From Burkholderiales bacterium (GTDB taxonomy: Bacteria > Pseudomonadota > Gammaproteobacteria > Burkholderiales > SG8-41): a stretch of 64,000 nt of DNA. Numbering within the stretch: the stretch's first letter is position 1; each line of letters starts with the position of its first letter. The stretch is from positions 1-64,000 of the forward strand of contig JAIEPF010000009.1 of the NCBI GenBank assembly GCA_019749945.1. Direction: 5' to 3'. The notes beneath the pieces were generated by a model that was given only the letters and a program-made list of their open reading frames with translations, was not told the DNA's origin and searched no databases. The position numbers and the translations under genes were made by a program. Of this stretch, positions 27,558 through 37,542 are shown piece after piece.

Positions 27558-28193
27558 TCAAAACAGCCAGGGCTGCGCCGTCTTGTGTTTCGCCTCGAAG
27601 GCGCGAATCTCGTCGGCATGCGCCAGCGTCAGGCCGATGTCGTCCAGCCCGTTCAGCATGCAATGTTTGCGATGCGGGTCGATGTCGAACTTGTAGCTGT
27701 CGCCCGCCGGTGTGCTCACCGTCTGCTGTTCGAGGTCGATCGCCAGCCGGTAACCCTCATGGGCTTCGGTGTCGCGAAACAGCTGGTCGACGATCTTCGG
27801 GTCGAGCGTGATCAGCAGCAGGCCGTTTTTCAGGCTGTTGTTGTAAAAAATATCGGCAAAACTCGGCGCGATGATGGTCTGGATGCCGAACTGCAGCAGC
27901 GCCCAGGGCGCGTGTTCGCGCGACGAACCGCAGCCGAAGTTTTCCCGCGCCAGCAGCACTGTGGCGCCCTCGAAACGTTTGCGGTTCAACACAAAATCGG
28001 CGTTCAACGGACGTCCGCTGTTGTCGGAATCCGGCTCGCCGCGGTCGAGATAGCGCCATTCATCGAACAGGTTCGGACCGAACCCCGTACGCTTGATCGA
28101 TTTCAGGAACTGCTTGGGGATGATCGCGTCGGTATCGACGTTGGCGCGGTCGAGCGGCGCGACCAATCCCTCTTTGCGTACAAACTTGTCCAT
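27558..28193 (-). CDS. leuD: 3-isopropylmalate dehydratase small subunit
   Basis: 211 residues, the swivel domain of isopropylmalate isomerase. [38 protein letters not shown] and [15 protein letters not shown] are the diagnostic motifs. It pairs with LeuC to interconvert 2- and 3-isopropylmalate. It starts 3 bases after the entericidin stop. Confidence 0.96.
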   Translation of the reverse strand: MDKFVRKEGLVAPLDRANVDTDAIIPKQFLKSIKRTGFGPNLFDEWRYLDRGEPDSDNSGRPLNADFVLNRKRFEGATVLLARENFGCGSSREHAPWALLQFGIQTIIAPSFADIFYNNSLKNGLLLITLDPKIVDQLFRDTEAHEGYRLAIDLEQQTVSTPAGDSYKFDIDPHRKHCMLNGLDDIGLTLAHADEIRAFEAKHKTAQPWLF

Positions 28194-28196
28194 CGG

Positions 28197-28322
28197 CTAT
28201 TTGTCCGCCTTGCGCTGAATGGCCTCACCGGTTTTTTCGATATCCTTGCCGAGGCCGTGCATGGTATTGCAGCCGGCAAGAACAACGCTCAACAACACAA
28301 AAATAAATGCAATGCGTTTCAT
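28197..28322 (-). CDS. Entericidin-type small lipoprotein
   Basis: 41 residues. A hydrophobic signal of about 17 residues ends in the lipobox LAGC. The mature part is CNTMHGLGKDIEKTGEAIQ, matching the entericidin pattern CNTxxGxGxDIxxxGxAI. GGAGA lies 6-8 bases before the ATG. In enteric bacteria entericidins are envelope antidote/toxin lipoproteins; here the gene sits inside the leucine operon between leuC and leuD, 38 bases after leuC. From memory this position recurs in Burkholderiales; its relation to leucine synthesis is unknown. Confidence 0.88.
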   Translation of the reverse strand: MKRIAFIFVLLSVVLAGCNTMHGLGKDIEKTGEAIQRKADK

Positions 28323-28360
28323 GTTTGTCTCCTTCATTTTTGTCTCGTCAGTCAAACTCA

Positions 28361-29779
28361 TTATTCCAAAGTACGCACATCGACAAAATGCCCGGCAACC
28401 GCCGCTGCCGCGGCCATCGCCGGACTCACCAGATGTGTTCTGCCGCCGGGACCCTGACGGCCTTCAAAATTGCGGTTGGATGTCGAAGCACAACGCTCGC
28501 CCGGACTCAGTTGATCCTCGTTCATGCCGAGGCACATTGAACAACCCGGCTCGCGCCACTCGAAACCCGCCTCCTTGAATATCCGGTCCAGGCCCTCCTG
28601 CTCGGCCTGCGCCTTCACCAGTCCCGAACCTGGAACCACCATCGCCAGTTTCACATTGCCCGCAACCTTGCGCCCCTTGGCCACGGCCGCCGCCGCGCGC
28701 AGATCCTCGATGCGCGAATTGGTACAGGCGCCGATGAACACCTTGTCGATGCGGATTTCAGTGATCGGCGTGTTCGGTTTCAGGTCCATGTATTTCAGCG
28801 CCCGCGCATAACCTTCACGTTTCACCGGGTTGGTTTCCTGCGCGGGGTCCGGCACCCGGCCGCTGACCGTGGTCACCATTTCCGGCGAGGTGCCCCAGGT
28901 CACCTGCGGCACGATGTCCTCGGCGCGCAAGTTCACCACCGTGTCGAACTTCGCATCCGCATCGCTGGTCAGGGTGCGCCAGTAAGCCGCCGCTTTGTCC
29001 CACATCGCGCCGGTCGGCGAAAACAGGCGGCCCTTGCAGTATTCGATGGTCTTTTCATCGACGGCAACCATACCCGTGCGCGCGCCGGCCTCGATCGCCA
29101 TATTGCACAGGGTCATGCGCCCTTCCATGCTCAGACCGCGGATCGCGCTGCCGGTGAATTCGATGGCATGGCCGGTGCCGCCAGCAGTGCCGATCTTGCC
29201 GATGACCGCCAGCGCGATATCCTTCGCCGTGACGCCGGTGCCGAGTTTGCCCTCGACCGCGATGTTCATGTTTTTGTACTTTTTCATCACCATGCACTGC
29301 GTCGCCAGCACGTGTTCGACCTCACTGGTGCCGATGCCGAAAGCCAGCGCACCAAATGCGCCGTGGGTGCTGGTATGCGAATCGCCGCAGACCACCGTCA
29401 TGCCCGGCAGGGTCGCGCCGTTTTCCGGCCCGATCACATGCACGATGCCCTGACGTTTGTCGAGAAAGGGGAAATAGACCTTGGCCTTGAACTCCTTGAT
29501 GTTCTTGTCCAGCGTCTCGACCTGCAGCCGCGACACCTTGTCGGTGATGCCGTCGAGGCCCTTGTCCCAGTTGCGCGTCGGCGTGTTGTGGTCGGCCGTC
29601 GCGACCACCGAATCGGCGCGCCATACCTTGCGACCGGCGAGTTTCAGCCCCTCATAAGCTTGCGGGCTGGTGACTTCGTGCACCAGGTGGCGGTCGATGT
29701 AGATCATCGCCGTCCCGTCCGCTTCTTCGCGCACGAGGTGGCTGTCCCAGAGTTTGTCGTAAAGCGTTTTGCCTGCCAT
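28361..29779 (-). CDS. leuC: 3-isopropylmalate dehydratase large subunit
   Basis: 472 residues of the aconitase family, carrying the [4Fe-4S] cluster. [19 protein letters not shown] holds the first cluster cysteine and [17 protein letters not shown] the second. [15 protein letters not shown] holds the last two ligands, while [14 protein letters not shown] is the substrate-binding end. ATG 29779 ([14 protein letters not shown]) agrees with orthologues. It heads the leuC-ecn-leuD-leuB-asd-fimV unit; leuA is not in the window. Confidence 0.97.
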   Translation of the reverse strand: MAGKTLYDKLWDSHLVREEADGTAMIYIDRHLVHEVTSPQAYEGLKLAGRKVWRADSVVATADHNTPTRNWDKGLDGITDKVSRLQVETLDKNIKEFKAKVYFPFLDKRQGIVHVIGPENGATLPGMTVVCGDSHTSTHGAFGALAFGIGTSEVEHVLATQCMVMKKYKNMNIAVEGKLGTGVTAKDIALAVIGKIGTAGGTGHAIEFTGSAIRGLSMEGRMTLCNMAIEAGARTGMVAVDEKTIEYCKGRLFSPTGAMWDKAAAYWRTLTSDADAKFDTVVNLRAEDIVPQVTWGTSPEMVTTVSGRVPDPAQETNPVKREGYARALKYMDLKPNTPITEIRIDKVFIGACTNSRIEDLRAAAAVAKGRKVAGNVKLAMVVPGSGLVKAQAEQEGLDRIFKEAGFEWREPGCSMCLGMNEDQLSPGERCASTSNRNFEGRQGPGGRTHLVSPAMAAAAAVAGHFVDVRTLE

Positions 29780-29842
29780 GGAAATACCGTTTGGTGTCCA
29801 AGCTACTGAAACCATGGATTATCTCACAGCAGCACAGCCGCT

Positions 29843-31015
29843 TCAGCCGGTTTCCCTCAGCCCGCGCCACAACACAAGTGACGCCAGCAACGCACAGCCC
29901 GCCGCCAGCGTAAACGTAGCCCCGGCACCCAGTCCGCCCCAGGCATACCCGCTGGCCAGCCCGCCGGTCGCCCCGCCGAGTCCGTACGCCAGACTGCCGT
30001 AAATCGCCTGGCCGCGCGCCTGGTGGCGGCCGCGGAACAATTTATGCACCACGCCGATCGCCGCGGCATGGAAGGATCCGAAACTCGCCGCATGCAGGGT
30101 CTGCGCCGCCAGCAGCAACCAGAGGCTGTCCGCACCCCAGCCGATGACGACAAAACGCAGCGCCGCCAGCACGGTGCTGGCGATCAGGATCTGGCGCAGC
30201 GTGAACGCGCGGTAGAGATGCGACATCCACACAAAAATGCCGATTTCGCTGATCACGCCCAAGGCCCACAACCAGCCGGCCAGCGATTTGCTGTAGCCAT
30301 GATCCACCAGATGAATCGTATAAAAGGTGTAGTACGGCCCGTGCGCCGCAGCCATCAGCGCCGAAGCCGCGACGATGGCGATGACCGCGGGCTGGCGCAC
30401 GACATGCCATACCGTGCGGTCGTCCCCCGGATGCGGCACAGCAGGCGCCTCAGCCACCACGCAGGACAGCAGCAGCATGCACGCCATCAATCCGGCAATC
30501 ACCCACAACACGGCGCGCGGACTGAAAAAATCCAGCAGGTAACCGACGGCCACCACCGCGGCAATGAAACCCACCGAGCCCCAGACACGGATGCGGCCGT
30601 AACGCGCGGTTTCATCACCGAGATGGGACAGCGTGGTCGCCTCGACCAGCGGCAGCGCCGCGCTCCAGAAAAACGTCATCACCAGCAGCACCGCGCACAG
30701 CAACGCAAAACTCTCGCCGGCAAATACGCCCATGAAAACCAGCGTGCCAACGGCGCCGGACCAGCGCACAACCTGAATGCGCCGCCCGCTGCGATCCGCC
30801 AGCCAGCCCCACAGATGCGGCGCAAAAATGCGCGTCAACTGCGGCAAGGCCATCAGCATGCCGATCTCGACGGCCGTCATGCCGACCGAATTCAGGTACA
30901 GCGCGAAAAACGGCGCGAAGGCGCCGAGATAGGCGAAATAGAAAAAGTAAAACGCGGAGAGATTGAGGTGGATCGGCTTGGGCACGGGGAGCACCGCGCC
31001 ACTTGCGCACGGCAT
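29843..31015 (-). CDS. MFS transporter (HcaT-like)
   Basis: 390 residues with 12 predicted membrane helices, starting around FYFFYFAYLGAFAPFFALYL. The cytoplasmic loop LADRSGRRIQVVRW after helix 2 and a second-half counterpart are MFS hallmarks. The set resembles the HcaT/LacY-like group of proton symporters, whose substrate here is unknown. A 10-bp perfect inverted repeat ends 2 bases upstream of the first ATG and leaves no visible ribosome site; a GTG near PKPIHLN may be the true start. Confidence 0.8.
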   Translation of the reverse strand: MPCASGAVLPVPKPIHLNLSAFYFFYFAYLGAFAPFFALYLNSVGMTAVEIGMLMALPQLTRIFAPHLWGWLADRSGRRIQVVRWSGAVGTLVFMGVFAGESFALLCAVLLVMTFFWSAALPLVEATTLSHLGDETARYGRIRVWGSVGFIAAVVAVGYLLDFFSPRAVLWVIAGLMACMLLLSCVVAEAPAVPHPGDDRTVWHVVRQPAVIAIVAASALMAAAHGPYYTFYTIHLVDHGYSKSLAGWLWALGVISEIGIFVWMSHLYRAFTLRQILIASTVLAALRFVVIGWGADSLWLLLAAQTLHAASFGSFHAAAIGVVHKLFRGRHQARGQAIYGSLAYGLGGATGGLASGYAWGGLGAGATFTLAAGCALLASLVLWRGLRETG

Positions 31016-31017
31016 TT

Positions 31018-31043
31018 ATAACCTATTGATTTTAATAGGTTAT
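31018..31043. promoter_or_regulatory. Perfect inverted repeat at the MFS start
   Basis: ATAACCTATT, GATTTT, AATAGGTTAT: a 10-bp perfect, AT-rich stem filling the aroC-MFS gap. On the minus strand it is not followed by a T-run, so terminator function is weak. An operator or a translation-masking stem is equally possible. Confidence 0.45.
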
Positions 31044-32207
31044 CTAAGCTTCGTCGGGATCCGGATTTTCCGCAGCAGCCGCCGCCCGCAGCGTCTCGAT
31101 CACCGACTTCGGCGCCTGCGCCGCAATCACCGGCGTCCCGCTATTCACATTCGCGTTCTGCGCGCGATGGCGCAAGGCGTGATCCATCAGTGTCAGCGCC
31201 AGCATCGCTTCACAGATCGGCGTCGCACGAATGCCGACGCAGGGATCGTGGCGGCCGTGGGTTTCGATCATCGCCGCTTTACCAGCCGTGTCGATGGTGT
31301 GGCGCGCGAGGCGGATGCTCGAGGTCGGTTTCACCGCGACATTGACGATGATGTCCTGACCGGTCGAAATGCCGCCGAGTACGCCGCCGGCGTTGTTCGT
31401 GACAAAACCCTGGGGCGTCATTTCGTCGGAGTGTTCGGTGCCCTTTTGCGCAATCGCGGCGAAACCGGCGCCGATCTCGACACCCTTCACCGCGTTGATG
31501 CTCATCATGTTGTACGCGATGTCGGCGTCGAGCTTGTCGTACACCGGCTCGCCGAGGCCCACCGGCACGCTGGTGGCGACCGTGGTGATCTTCGCGCCGA
31601 CGGAATCACCCGACTTGCGCAGCTTGTCCATGAAGGTTTCGAGCTCATCAACGATCTGTGCGTTGGGCGCAAAAAACGGATTGTTGCCGACTTCATCCCA
31701 GGTTACGAAAGGAATCTCGACGGGACCCAGCTGCGACATATAACCGCGGATCAGCGTGCCGTATTTTTCGTGCAGCCATTTTTTGGCGATCGCGCCCGCC
31801 GCCACACGCACCGCGGTCTCGCGCGCCGACTGGCGCCCGCCGCCGCGGTAATCGCGGATGCCGTATTTCTGCCAGTAGGTGTAATCGGCATGGCCCGGAC
31901 GGAACAGGTCCTTGATCTTGCCGTAGTCCTTGCTGCGCTGGTCGGTGTTGCGGATCAGCAGTCCGATGGGGGTACCGGTGGTTTTGCCCTCGAACACGCC
32001 GGAGAGGATTTCAACCTTGTCTTCTTCGCGGCGCTGTGTGACATGGCGCGAAGTGCCGGGCTTGCGGCGGTCGAGCTCCAACTGGATATCGGCCTCGCTC
32101 AGCGCCAGTCCCGGCGGACAGCCGTCGACCACGCAGCCGATCGCCGGCCCGTGCGATTCGCCGAAAGAAGTGACGCAGAACAGGGTACCCAGCGTGCTGC
32201 CCGACAT
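31044..32207 (-). CDS. aroC: Chorismate synthase
   Basis: 387 residues. It makes chorismate from EPSP with reduced FMN. The start [20 protein letters not shown] is conserved, as are [45 protein letters not shown] and [17 protein letters not shown]. The C-terminus is about 20 residues longer than E. coli AroC and Ala/Glu-rich. The following gene MFS starts 28 bases downstream. Confidence 0.97.
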   Translation of the reverse strand: MSGSTLGTLFCVTSFGESHGPAIGCVVDGCPPGLALSEADIQLELDRRKPGTSRHVTQRREEDKVEILSGVFEGKTTGTPIGLLIRNTDQRSKDYGKIKDLFRPGHADYTYWQKYGIRDYRGGGRQSARETAVRVAAGAIAKKWLHEKYGTLIRGYMSQLGPVEIPFVTWDEVGNNPFFAPNAQIVDELETFMDKLRKSGDSVGAKITTVATSVPVGLGEPVYDKLDADIAYNMMSINAVKGVEIGAGFAAIAQKGTEHSDEMTPQGFVTNNAGGVLGGISTGQDIIVNVAVKPTSSIRLARHTIDTAGKAAMIETHGRHDPCVGIRATPICEAMLALTLMDHALRHRAQNANVNSGTPVIAAQAPKSVIETLRAAAAAENPDPDEA

Positions 32208-32274
32208 GATGGAAAAACTCCATTAAAATCAAGCACGAAGTTTAACATAGCCGTTACGACCATCGAGGCGCGAT

Positions 32275-32460
32275 ATGAGCGAAAAAACCGATCCCGAAAA
32301 AATCAAAGGCCCAGGCGGGCTGAACATGCGCGAACTGCATGAACTGGTGAAACAAAGCCACGCCCGTGATCAGGCCGGCCGTGCGCCGAATGCACTCAAA
32401 CAGCCGCAGAGCCGCTGGCAGCGGCTGGCGCGCTATGTCTGGGACAAGAAAAAAGGCTGA
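32275..32460 (+). CDS. Small hypothetical protein
   Basis: 61 residues, hydrophilic and Lys/Gln/Arg-rich, with no signal or membrane segment. GAGG precedes the ATG by 6 bases. The sequence MSEKTDPEKIKGPGGLNMRE reads as genuine protein and the frame ends at a natural TGA. It is divergent from aroC and convergent with the aminopeptidase gene, 9 bases away. I do not recognise the family. Confidence 0.6.
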   Translation: MSEKTDPEKIKGPGGLNMRELHELVKQSHARDQAGRAPNALKQPQSRWQRLARYVWDKKKG

Positions 32461-32469
32461 CCGGCAGCC

Positions 32470-33909
32470 TTAACGGCTTTTCAGAAACGCCACACCCCAG
32501 GCCACACCAAAGCCGGTGCAGTCCGTCGCCACCGCACCCAGCCCGCCCTTGTTACTGTGCGCCGACAGATCCATGTGGATCCACGGCGTTTTGTCGGTGA
32601 AACGCTGCAGCAAGCGTGCCGCGAGGATATGGTCGGCTTCGCCATCCAGCGTGCACTGCTTGACGTCAGCCACCGCACTGTCCAGCGCGCTGTCGTAATC
32701 CTCGTCCATCGGAAACGCGCAGAGTCTTTCCCCGGAGACGACACCGGCCTTCAGCGCCTGCCCGGCCAACTTGTCATTGGTCGCAAAAATACCGCTGTAA
32801 CGGGTGCCCAGCGCGACATGCATGGAACCGGTCAGCGTCGCGAAATCGACGATCACGCCGGGCTTTGCCCTGGCCGCCAGCGTCAGCGTATCGGCCAGCA
32901 CCATGCGGCCCTCGGCGTCGGTGTGCACGATTTCGATGGTGGTGCCGTTCAGCGCGGTGACAATGTCGTTCTGCTTGTAGGCGCGCGGGCTCAGGTGGTT
33001 TTGCGCCAGCGCCAGCCAGCAATCGATGTTGACCTTGAGTCTGGCTGCTGTAGCCGCGGCGAGGATACCCAGCGCCACCGCCGAACCGTTCATGTCTTCA
33101 TGCATGCCTTGCATGTAACGCGCCGGCTTCAGGTTGTGGCCGCCGGTGTCGAAGCAGATGCCCTTGCCGACCAAGGCCACCGTTTTTTTCGCGCCGCGCG
33201 GCCGGTAACGCAGGCGCACGATGGCGGCGTCCTTTTCGTCGCTGCCCTGCGCCACCGCGCAGAACGCGCCGGCGCCCATGCGTTTCAGCTTGCTGTAGTC
33301 ATACTCTTCGCGCGACCAGCCGTAATCCCTTGCGATCCCGCGCAGGCGCTGGCGATAGGCGCCGGGCGTCAGCTCATTGGGGGCCAATACCGTCAGTTCG
33401 CGGCACAGCTGGTTGCCTTCCGCCGCCGCACGCGCCTCTGCAAATCCGTCGGCAGCCTTATGCCCCCACATCAGAATCTTGCGCAAAGGTTTTCCTGCGG
33501 CTTTTTTCTTGCGCTGGGGCAGCGGCTTGCCGTTGACCCACAATACATAGGCCGCCAGTTCCGCCAGTGCGCGCCGCGAAGTAGCGGGGCCGGAGACCAG
33601 CACTGTGATCTCCTCCGGATGTTCAGCGAGCAGCGTGACTACCGCCTTGCGCAGGGCGGTCTGCTGCTCGAATGCGGATTTTTTCAGGTCCGGCGCAACC
33701 CATACCGCCAGCGCGCCCTCCGGTGTCTGCGCACTGACGGTCGCATCCAGGTTTTTTTTGCCGCAGCGGGACATGGCGTGGGCCAGCGTATCGCCCAGCG
33801 GCAGCGTTGACGGCGCGGTGCCGGCGGGCGCCACGATCAGCAGGTGTTTTGCCTTTGCGAGTTCGCGCGCGACGGGCAACCCGCCCTGGGTCTGCAACTT
33901 GGCCAGCAT
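32470..33909 (-). CDS. M17 leucyl aminopeptidase-family metallopeptidase
   Basis: 479 residues. The N-terminal regulatory macro-like domain is followed by the M17 catalytic domain. Visible metal/active-site motifs are [16 protein letters not shown] (Lys and Asp), [13 protein letters not shown], and [12 protein letters not shown], where the usual family signature is [24 protein letters not shown] and HMDLSAHSN follow. It should remove N-terminal residues with two divalent metals. The variant signature and low overall match suggest the PepB/CosR-unlike branch rather than canonical PepA. ATG 33909 was chosen over an in-frame extension. Confidence 0.85.
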   Translation of the reverse strand: MLAKLQTQGGLPVARELAKAKHLLIVAPAGTAPSTLPLGDTLAHAMSRCGKKNLDATVSAQTPEGALAVWVAPDLKKSAFEQQTALRKAVVTLLAEHPEEITVLVSGPATSRRALAELAAYVLWVNGKPLPQRKKKAAGKPLRKILMWGHKAADGFAEARAAAEGNQLCRELTVLAPNELTPGAYRQRLRGIARDYGWSREEYDYSKLKRMGAGAFCAVAQGSDEKDAAIVRLRYRPRGAKKTVALVGKGICFDTGGHNLKPARYMQGMHEDMNGSAVALGILAAATAARLKVNIDCWLALAQNHLSPRAYKQNDIVTALNGTTIEIVHTDAEGRMVLADTLTLAARAKPGVIVDFATLTGSMHVALGTRYSGIFATNDKLAGQALKAGVVSGERLCAFPMDEDYDSALDSAVADVKQCTLDGEADHILAARLLQRFTDKTPWIHMDLSAHSNKGGLGAVATDCTGFGVAWGVAFLKSR

Positions 33910-34032
33910 GGTGGAATTTCCCGTGATGTATTTCAAACCGATTATAGCGGTCACGGCCTGTTAAAATCGGCGCAGAGACCATCAACGCCACGCTCATGCT
34001 TCAATATCCGGTCCGGCATATCTGCAGCTTTG

Positions 34033-34069
34033 TCCCTCACCCCCGACCCCTCTCCCGGCGGGAGAGGGG
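34033..34069 (-). repeat. REP-like repeat upstream of thyA
   Basis: TCCCTCACCCCCGA tail followed by CCCCTCTCCC, GGC, GGGAGAGGGG (perfect 10-bp stem). It is the inverse orientation of the copies at 35464 and 45927 and the same orientation as 46385. It lies 53 bases before thyA. Confidence 0.85.
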
Positions 34070-34122
34070 AAATATCTGCGTCCCATCGCCTGATGACGAT
34101 GGAACGAATGACTGGTAATCCA

Positions 34123-34917
34123 ATGCGCCCCTACCTCGACCTGCTGCGCCATGTGCTCGAAAACGGCACAAAAAAATCCGACCGCACCGGCACCGGCACG
34201 ATTTCCGTGTTCGGCGCCCAGCTGCGTTTCGATCTGAACGCCGGTTTTCCGCTGGTGACCACCAAAAAGGTGCACCTCAAATCGATCATCCACGAACTGC
34301 TGTGGTTCCTCAAAGGCGAAACCAACACGCGTTACCTGAAGGAACACGGCGTCACCATCTGGGACGAATGGGCCAAAGCCGACGGCGAACTCGGCCCGGT
34401 CTACGGCCGCCAGTGGCGCTCCTGGCCGACCGCCGATGGCCGCCACATCGACCAGATCAGCCAGGTGCTGGAACAGCTGCGCAAAAATCCGGATTCGCGG
34501 CGCATGATCGTGTCGGCGTGGAACGTCTCCGAGCTCGAGCAGATGGCATTGATGCCCTGCCACGCGTTTTTCCAGTTCTACGTCGCCGACGGCAAACTGT
34601 CCTGCCAGCTCTACCAGCGCAGCGCCGACATGTTCCTCGGCGTGCCCTTCAACATCGCGTCCTACGCGCTGCTGACCATGATGATCGCCCAGGTCTGCAA
34701 CCTGAAGCTCGGCGATTTTGTGCACACCTTCGGCGACACGCACATCTACCTGAACCACATGGATCAGGTCAAAGAACAGCTCTCCCGTCAGCCGCGGCCG
34801 CTGCCGGTGATGAAACTGAATCCGGCGGTCAAAGACCTGTTCGCCTTCAAATACGAAGACTTCACGCTGGAAAATTACGATCCGCATCCGGCGATCCGCG
34901 CGCCTGTCGCCGTATGA
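34123..34917 (+). CDS. thyA: Thymidylate synthase
   Basis: 264 residues, the E. coli-type length. It methylates dUMP with methylene-tetrahydrofolate. The start [15 protein letters not shown] is conserved. [11 protein letters not shown], the catalytic cysteine in [37 protein letters not shown] and GDTHIYLNH are all present. The stop overlaps the folA start (ATGA), matching their linked chemistry: ThyA produces the dihydrofolate that FolA recycles. A REP-like repeat lies in its leader. Confidence 0.97.
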   Translation: MRPYLDLLRHVLENGTKKSDRTGTGTISVFGAQLRFDLNAGFPLVTTKKVHLKSIIHELLWFLKGETNTRYLKEHGVTIWDEWAKADGELGPVYGRQWRSWPTADGRHIDQISQVLEQLRKNPDSRRMIVSAWNVSELEQMALMPCHAFFQFYVADGKLSCQLYQRSADMFLGVPFNIASYALLTMMIAQVCNLKLGDFVHTFGDTHIYLNHMDQVKEQLSRQPRPLPVMKLNPAVKDLFAFKYEDFTLENYDPHPAIRAPVAV

Positions 34918-35423
34918 CCGCAGCTGCAAAGCCGCGCCTGTCGATGATTGTCGCCATGGCGAAAAACCGCGTCATCGGCGCCGACGGCAAAATCCCCTGG
35001 CACCTGCCCAATGAGCTGCAGCTGTTCAAGTCGGTGACCATGGGCCACCACATCATCATGGGCCGCAAGACCTGGGAGTCGATCAAGCGGCTGCTGCCCG
35101 GCCGCACCACGGTGATCGTCACCCGGCAGAAGGATTACACGATACCCGGCGCAAAAATCGCGCACACGCTGGATGAGGCGGTCGCGTTGTGCGCCGGCGA
35201 CAGCGAAATCTTCGTCATCGGCGGCGGCGAGCTCTACCGTGCCGCGCTGCCCAAAGCCGACCGCATTTACCTGACCGTGGTCGATGCCGAGCCCGCCGGC
35301 GATACGCAAATGCCCGAGTTCGACGCTGCGCAATGGCGCGTACACAGCACGCAGCGTTACAGCAAGGATGAGCGCCATGCCCACGATTACCGTTTCGAAA
35401 TCCATGACCGTATGCCGGGCTGA
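34914..35423 (+). CDS. folA: Dihydrofolate reductase
   Basis: 169 residues. [31 protein letters not shown] contains the substrate loop and the W/P motif, but the acidic residue appears as Glu (NEL). The NADPH motifs MGRKTWESI and [12 protein letters not shown] follow, then [12 protein letters not shown]. It regenerates tetrahydrofolate after ThyA. ATGA overlap with thyA gives coupled translation. Confidence 0.95.
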   Translation: MTAAAKPRLSMIVAMAKNRVIGADGKIPWHLPNELQLFKSVTMGHHIIMGRKTWESIKRLLPGRTTVIVTRQKDYTIPGAKIAHTLDEAVALCAGDSEIFVIGGGELYRAALPKADRIYLTVVDAEPAGDTQMPEFDAAQWRVHSTQRYSKDERHAHDYRFEIHDRMPG

Positions 35424-35463
35424 TTTCTCGGCCAACGGCATCAGCCGTTGCCCGCTGATACCT

Positions 35464-35500
35464 CCCTTCCCCCTCCGGGGGAAGGGTCGGGGATGAGGGA
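35464..35500 (+). repeat. REP-like repeat that ends in the Sel1 gene ribosome site
   Basis: CCCTTCCCCC, TCC, GGGGGAAGGG (perfect 10-bp stem) plus tail TCGGGGATGAGGGA. The stem sequence varies from the other copies with compensating changes on both sides, while the tail is kept. GAGGGA at 35495-35500 lies 5 bases before the GTG of the next gene. Confidence 0.85.
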
Positions 35501-35505
35501 AAACC

Positions 35506-36186
35506 GTGTCAAACCTGACCCGGAGAATCACCAAATTCACGGCGCTGCTGATGTTCTGCGCGACCTGCGGCACCCAGGCCGCCGAGCAGGTCAGCATCGC
35601 CGACCTGACGCTGCGCGCCGATGCCGGCGACCGCACGGCGATGCGCGCGCTGGCCGACGCCTATTACGCCGGACAGGACGGCGCGGAACAGGACTTCAAT
35701 AAAGCCGCGGACTGGTACCGGCGGCTCGCCAAAACCGGCGACCCGCGCGCGCAGACCAGCCTCGGCCTGATGTATGCGCGCGGCTACGGCGTCAGCAAAA
35801 ACATGGCCGAAGCCCACCGCTGGTGGAATTTCGCCGCCGCGCAGAATGATCCCGGCGCGCAGTACAACCTCGGCCTGACTTATGTGCAGGGTGAAGGCGT
35901 CGCGGCGGATCCCGCCCGTGCCGCGCGCTGGTTCCGCGAAGCGGCGCGCCGCGGACATGTGCAGGCCCAGTACAATCTGGCCCTGCTGCTGCATGAAGGC
36001 AAAGGCATCGCGCGCAATCCGCAGGAGGCCTATTTCTGGGTCAGGGTGGCGGCGCTGCAGGGCGACGAATACGCGCAGCAGAATATCGCCGCGCTGGCCG
36101 CCGGATTATCCGCGGCGCAAAAACAGGAAGCCGACAGCCGGGCCGCGGAGTGGATGAAACAGTGGCGGAAACAGTCGCCGCAATAA
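35506..36186 (+). CDS. Sel1-repeat protein
   Basis: 226 residues. A signal peptide (TKFTALLMFCATCGTQAAE) is followed by at least four Sel1/TPR-like repeats, for example ARAQTSLGLMYARGYGV-type and GAQYNLGLTYVQGEGVAADPARAARWF. Sel1 proteins are usually exported or periplasmic scaffolds. The start is GTG 35506, and its Shine-Dalgarno-like GAGGGA is supplied by the REP-like repeat tail. It is convergent with the PaaK-like genes, 9 bases apart. Its partner is unknown. Confidence 0.82.
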   Translation: MSNLTRRITKFTALLMFCATCGTQAAEQVSIADLTLRADAGDRTAMRALADAYYAGQDGAEQDFNKAADWYRRLAKTGDPRAQTSLGLMYARGYGVSKNMAEAHRWWNFAAAQNDPGAQYNLGLTYVQGEGVAADPARAARWFREAARRGHVQAQYNLALLLHEGKGIARNPQEAYFWVRVAALQGDEYAQQNIAALAAGLSAAQKQEADSRAAEWMKQWRKQSPQ

Positions 36187-36195
36187 GCACGGGCT

Positions 36196-37542
36196 TCACT
36201 CCACCGCGCAGATGAAATCCTCGTACTTGCCGCCGGCACCCGGCGCAATCGCATCGACGCGACGCAGCGTGATGCGGAACGGGTAATTGAGGCAGGTCTG
36301 CAACGCCGCGATCAGACGCTCGCCCTCGTCACCGGCAAGATCGCGCGCCATCACCGCGCGCACCTCGATATGGTCGGCCGCGTCCTGCACCAGTTGTATC
36401 TGCATGACAGGCGCAATGCCGCCCCACACTTCCGTCGGGAAACTCGGCCAATGGCGCACGCCGTCGGGTCGCACCAGCATGTTGCGCTGACGGCCGACGA
36501 TGCGCCGCAGAGCAGGCAGGCCGCGGCCGCACACGCAGGGCGCCGCCACTTCGGCAAAATCGCCGCTGGCATAACGGATCAGCGGCATCGCAAAATTATG
36601 CAGCGTCGTGACCACCACCTGGCCGATCGCCCCCGGCGCACACGGGGCGCCGGACTCATCCAGCACTTCGACAATCAGGCTTTCCGCCTGCACGTGATAG
36701 TTCTCGCCGGCCGGACATTGCAGCGCGATATACCCGAGTTCCTCCGAACTGTAACTGTCGACGATGTTGACACCCCAGGCCCGGCGCACAATATCGCGCG
36801 CCCCGGGCCGCAGCGTCTCGCTGTAGGTCCGGGCCTCCTTCAGCCTGGGCAGCACGATGCCCAGTTCGATGCTGCGCGCGGCAAGCGCCTGGATGTTTGT
36901 GGCGTGGGCCAGCACGTAGTCAGGATCCTCGGCAGCCAGCCAGCGCAATTGTTCATCAATGTCGGCCGACAGACTGCGCACCACCGATGGCCCGGTCTGG
37001 AACGCTGCAGTGGCGGGCCCCCAATTCGGCACCCGGTCGTCTTCGGTCTTGCTGCGGATTGCGGCCAGCTTGCCGCGCAAATCCCGGCCGTGCCACAGAT
37101 GTTCGCGCAACAGCAGCGCATGCCACAACAATTGCGTCCAGGCGGTGCCGCGTGTCACCAGCGGGCTGCCGGTCGACCCCGAAGACTGCGTTGTAATCAC
37201 TCCGCCGTGACCGGAAGGGGGTGCGGCACTGTGCATGTCGGTGCCTGCCTGCTGCACATCGCGACGCGTGCTGACCGGCAGCGCCCGATAGTCTTCCCAT
37301 GACGCGACACCAGCCGCCCATGGCGCAAAACGCTCCCGGTAATACGGCACCGTCGTCATCGCATGGTGAAAAACCCGTGCAAACTGCTGCAACTGCAATG
37401 CCTGCAATCGTTCGGACGGCCACCACTGGCTCTGTTCTAACTGGTACTGCAGCGCCAGCATCTGCGCATTGCGGTCGTCGGGCAGCGCAGGCCAGACCAC
37501 GCCGGAGCAGACGGAACGCGGCACCAGCGGCATCGCATTCAT
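36196..37542 (-). CDS. PaaK-like adenylate-forming enzyme, copy 3
   Basis: 448 residues of the phenylacetate-CoA ligase/CapK-like adenylate-forming group. The AMP-binding loop is TTQSSGSTGSPLV, followed by YSETLRPGARD, VDSYSSEELGYIALQCP and a cysteine pair in CVCGRGLPALRRIVGRQRNML. The C-terminal GGKYEDF supplies the expected catalytic-type lysine. It is the most divergent of three tandem paralogues. Whether it makes a CoA thioester or only an acyl-adenylate is not evident, and no carrier protein is adjacent. The start overlaps copy 2's stop (ATGA). Confidence 0.85.
   Translation of the reverse strand: MNAMPLVPRSVCSGVVWPALPDDRNAQMLALQYQLEQSQWWPSERLQALQLQQFARVFHHAMTTVPYYRERFAPWAAGVASWEDYRALPVSTRRDVQQAGTDMHSAAPPSGHGGVITTQSSGSTGSPLVTRGTAWTQLLWHALLLREHLWHGRDLRGKLAAIRSKTEDDRVPNWGPATAAFQTGPSVVRSLSADIDEQLRWLAAEDPDYVLAHATNIQALAARSIELGIVLPRLKEARTYSETLRPGARDIVRRAWGVNIVDSYSSEELGYIALQCPAGENYHVQAESLIVEVLDESGAPCAPGAIGQVVVTTLHNFAMPLIRYASGDFAEVAAPCVCGRGLPALRRIVGRQRNMLVRPDGVRHWPSFPTEVWGGIAPVMQIQLVQDAADHIEVRAVMARDLAGDEGERLIAALQTCLNYPFRITLRRVDAIAPGAGGKYEDFICAVE

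Noticed and set aside
31018..31043. Classical terminator after aroC
   Set aside because: The stem is AT-rich and followed by AAATG, with no T-run on the minus strand.
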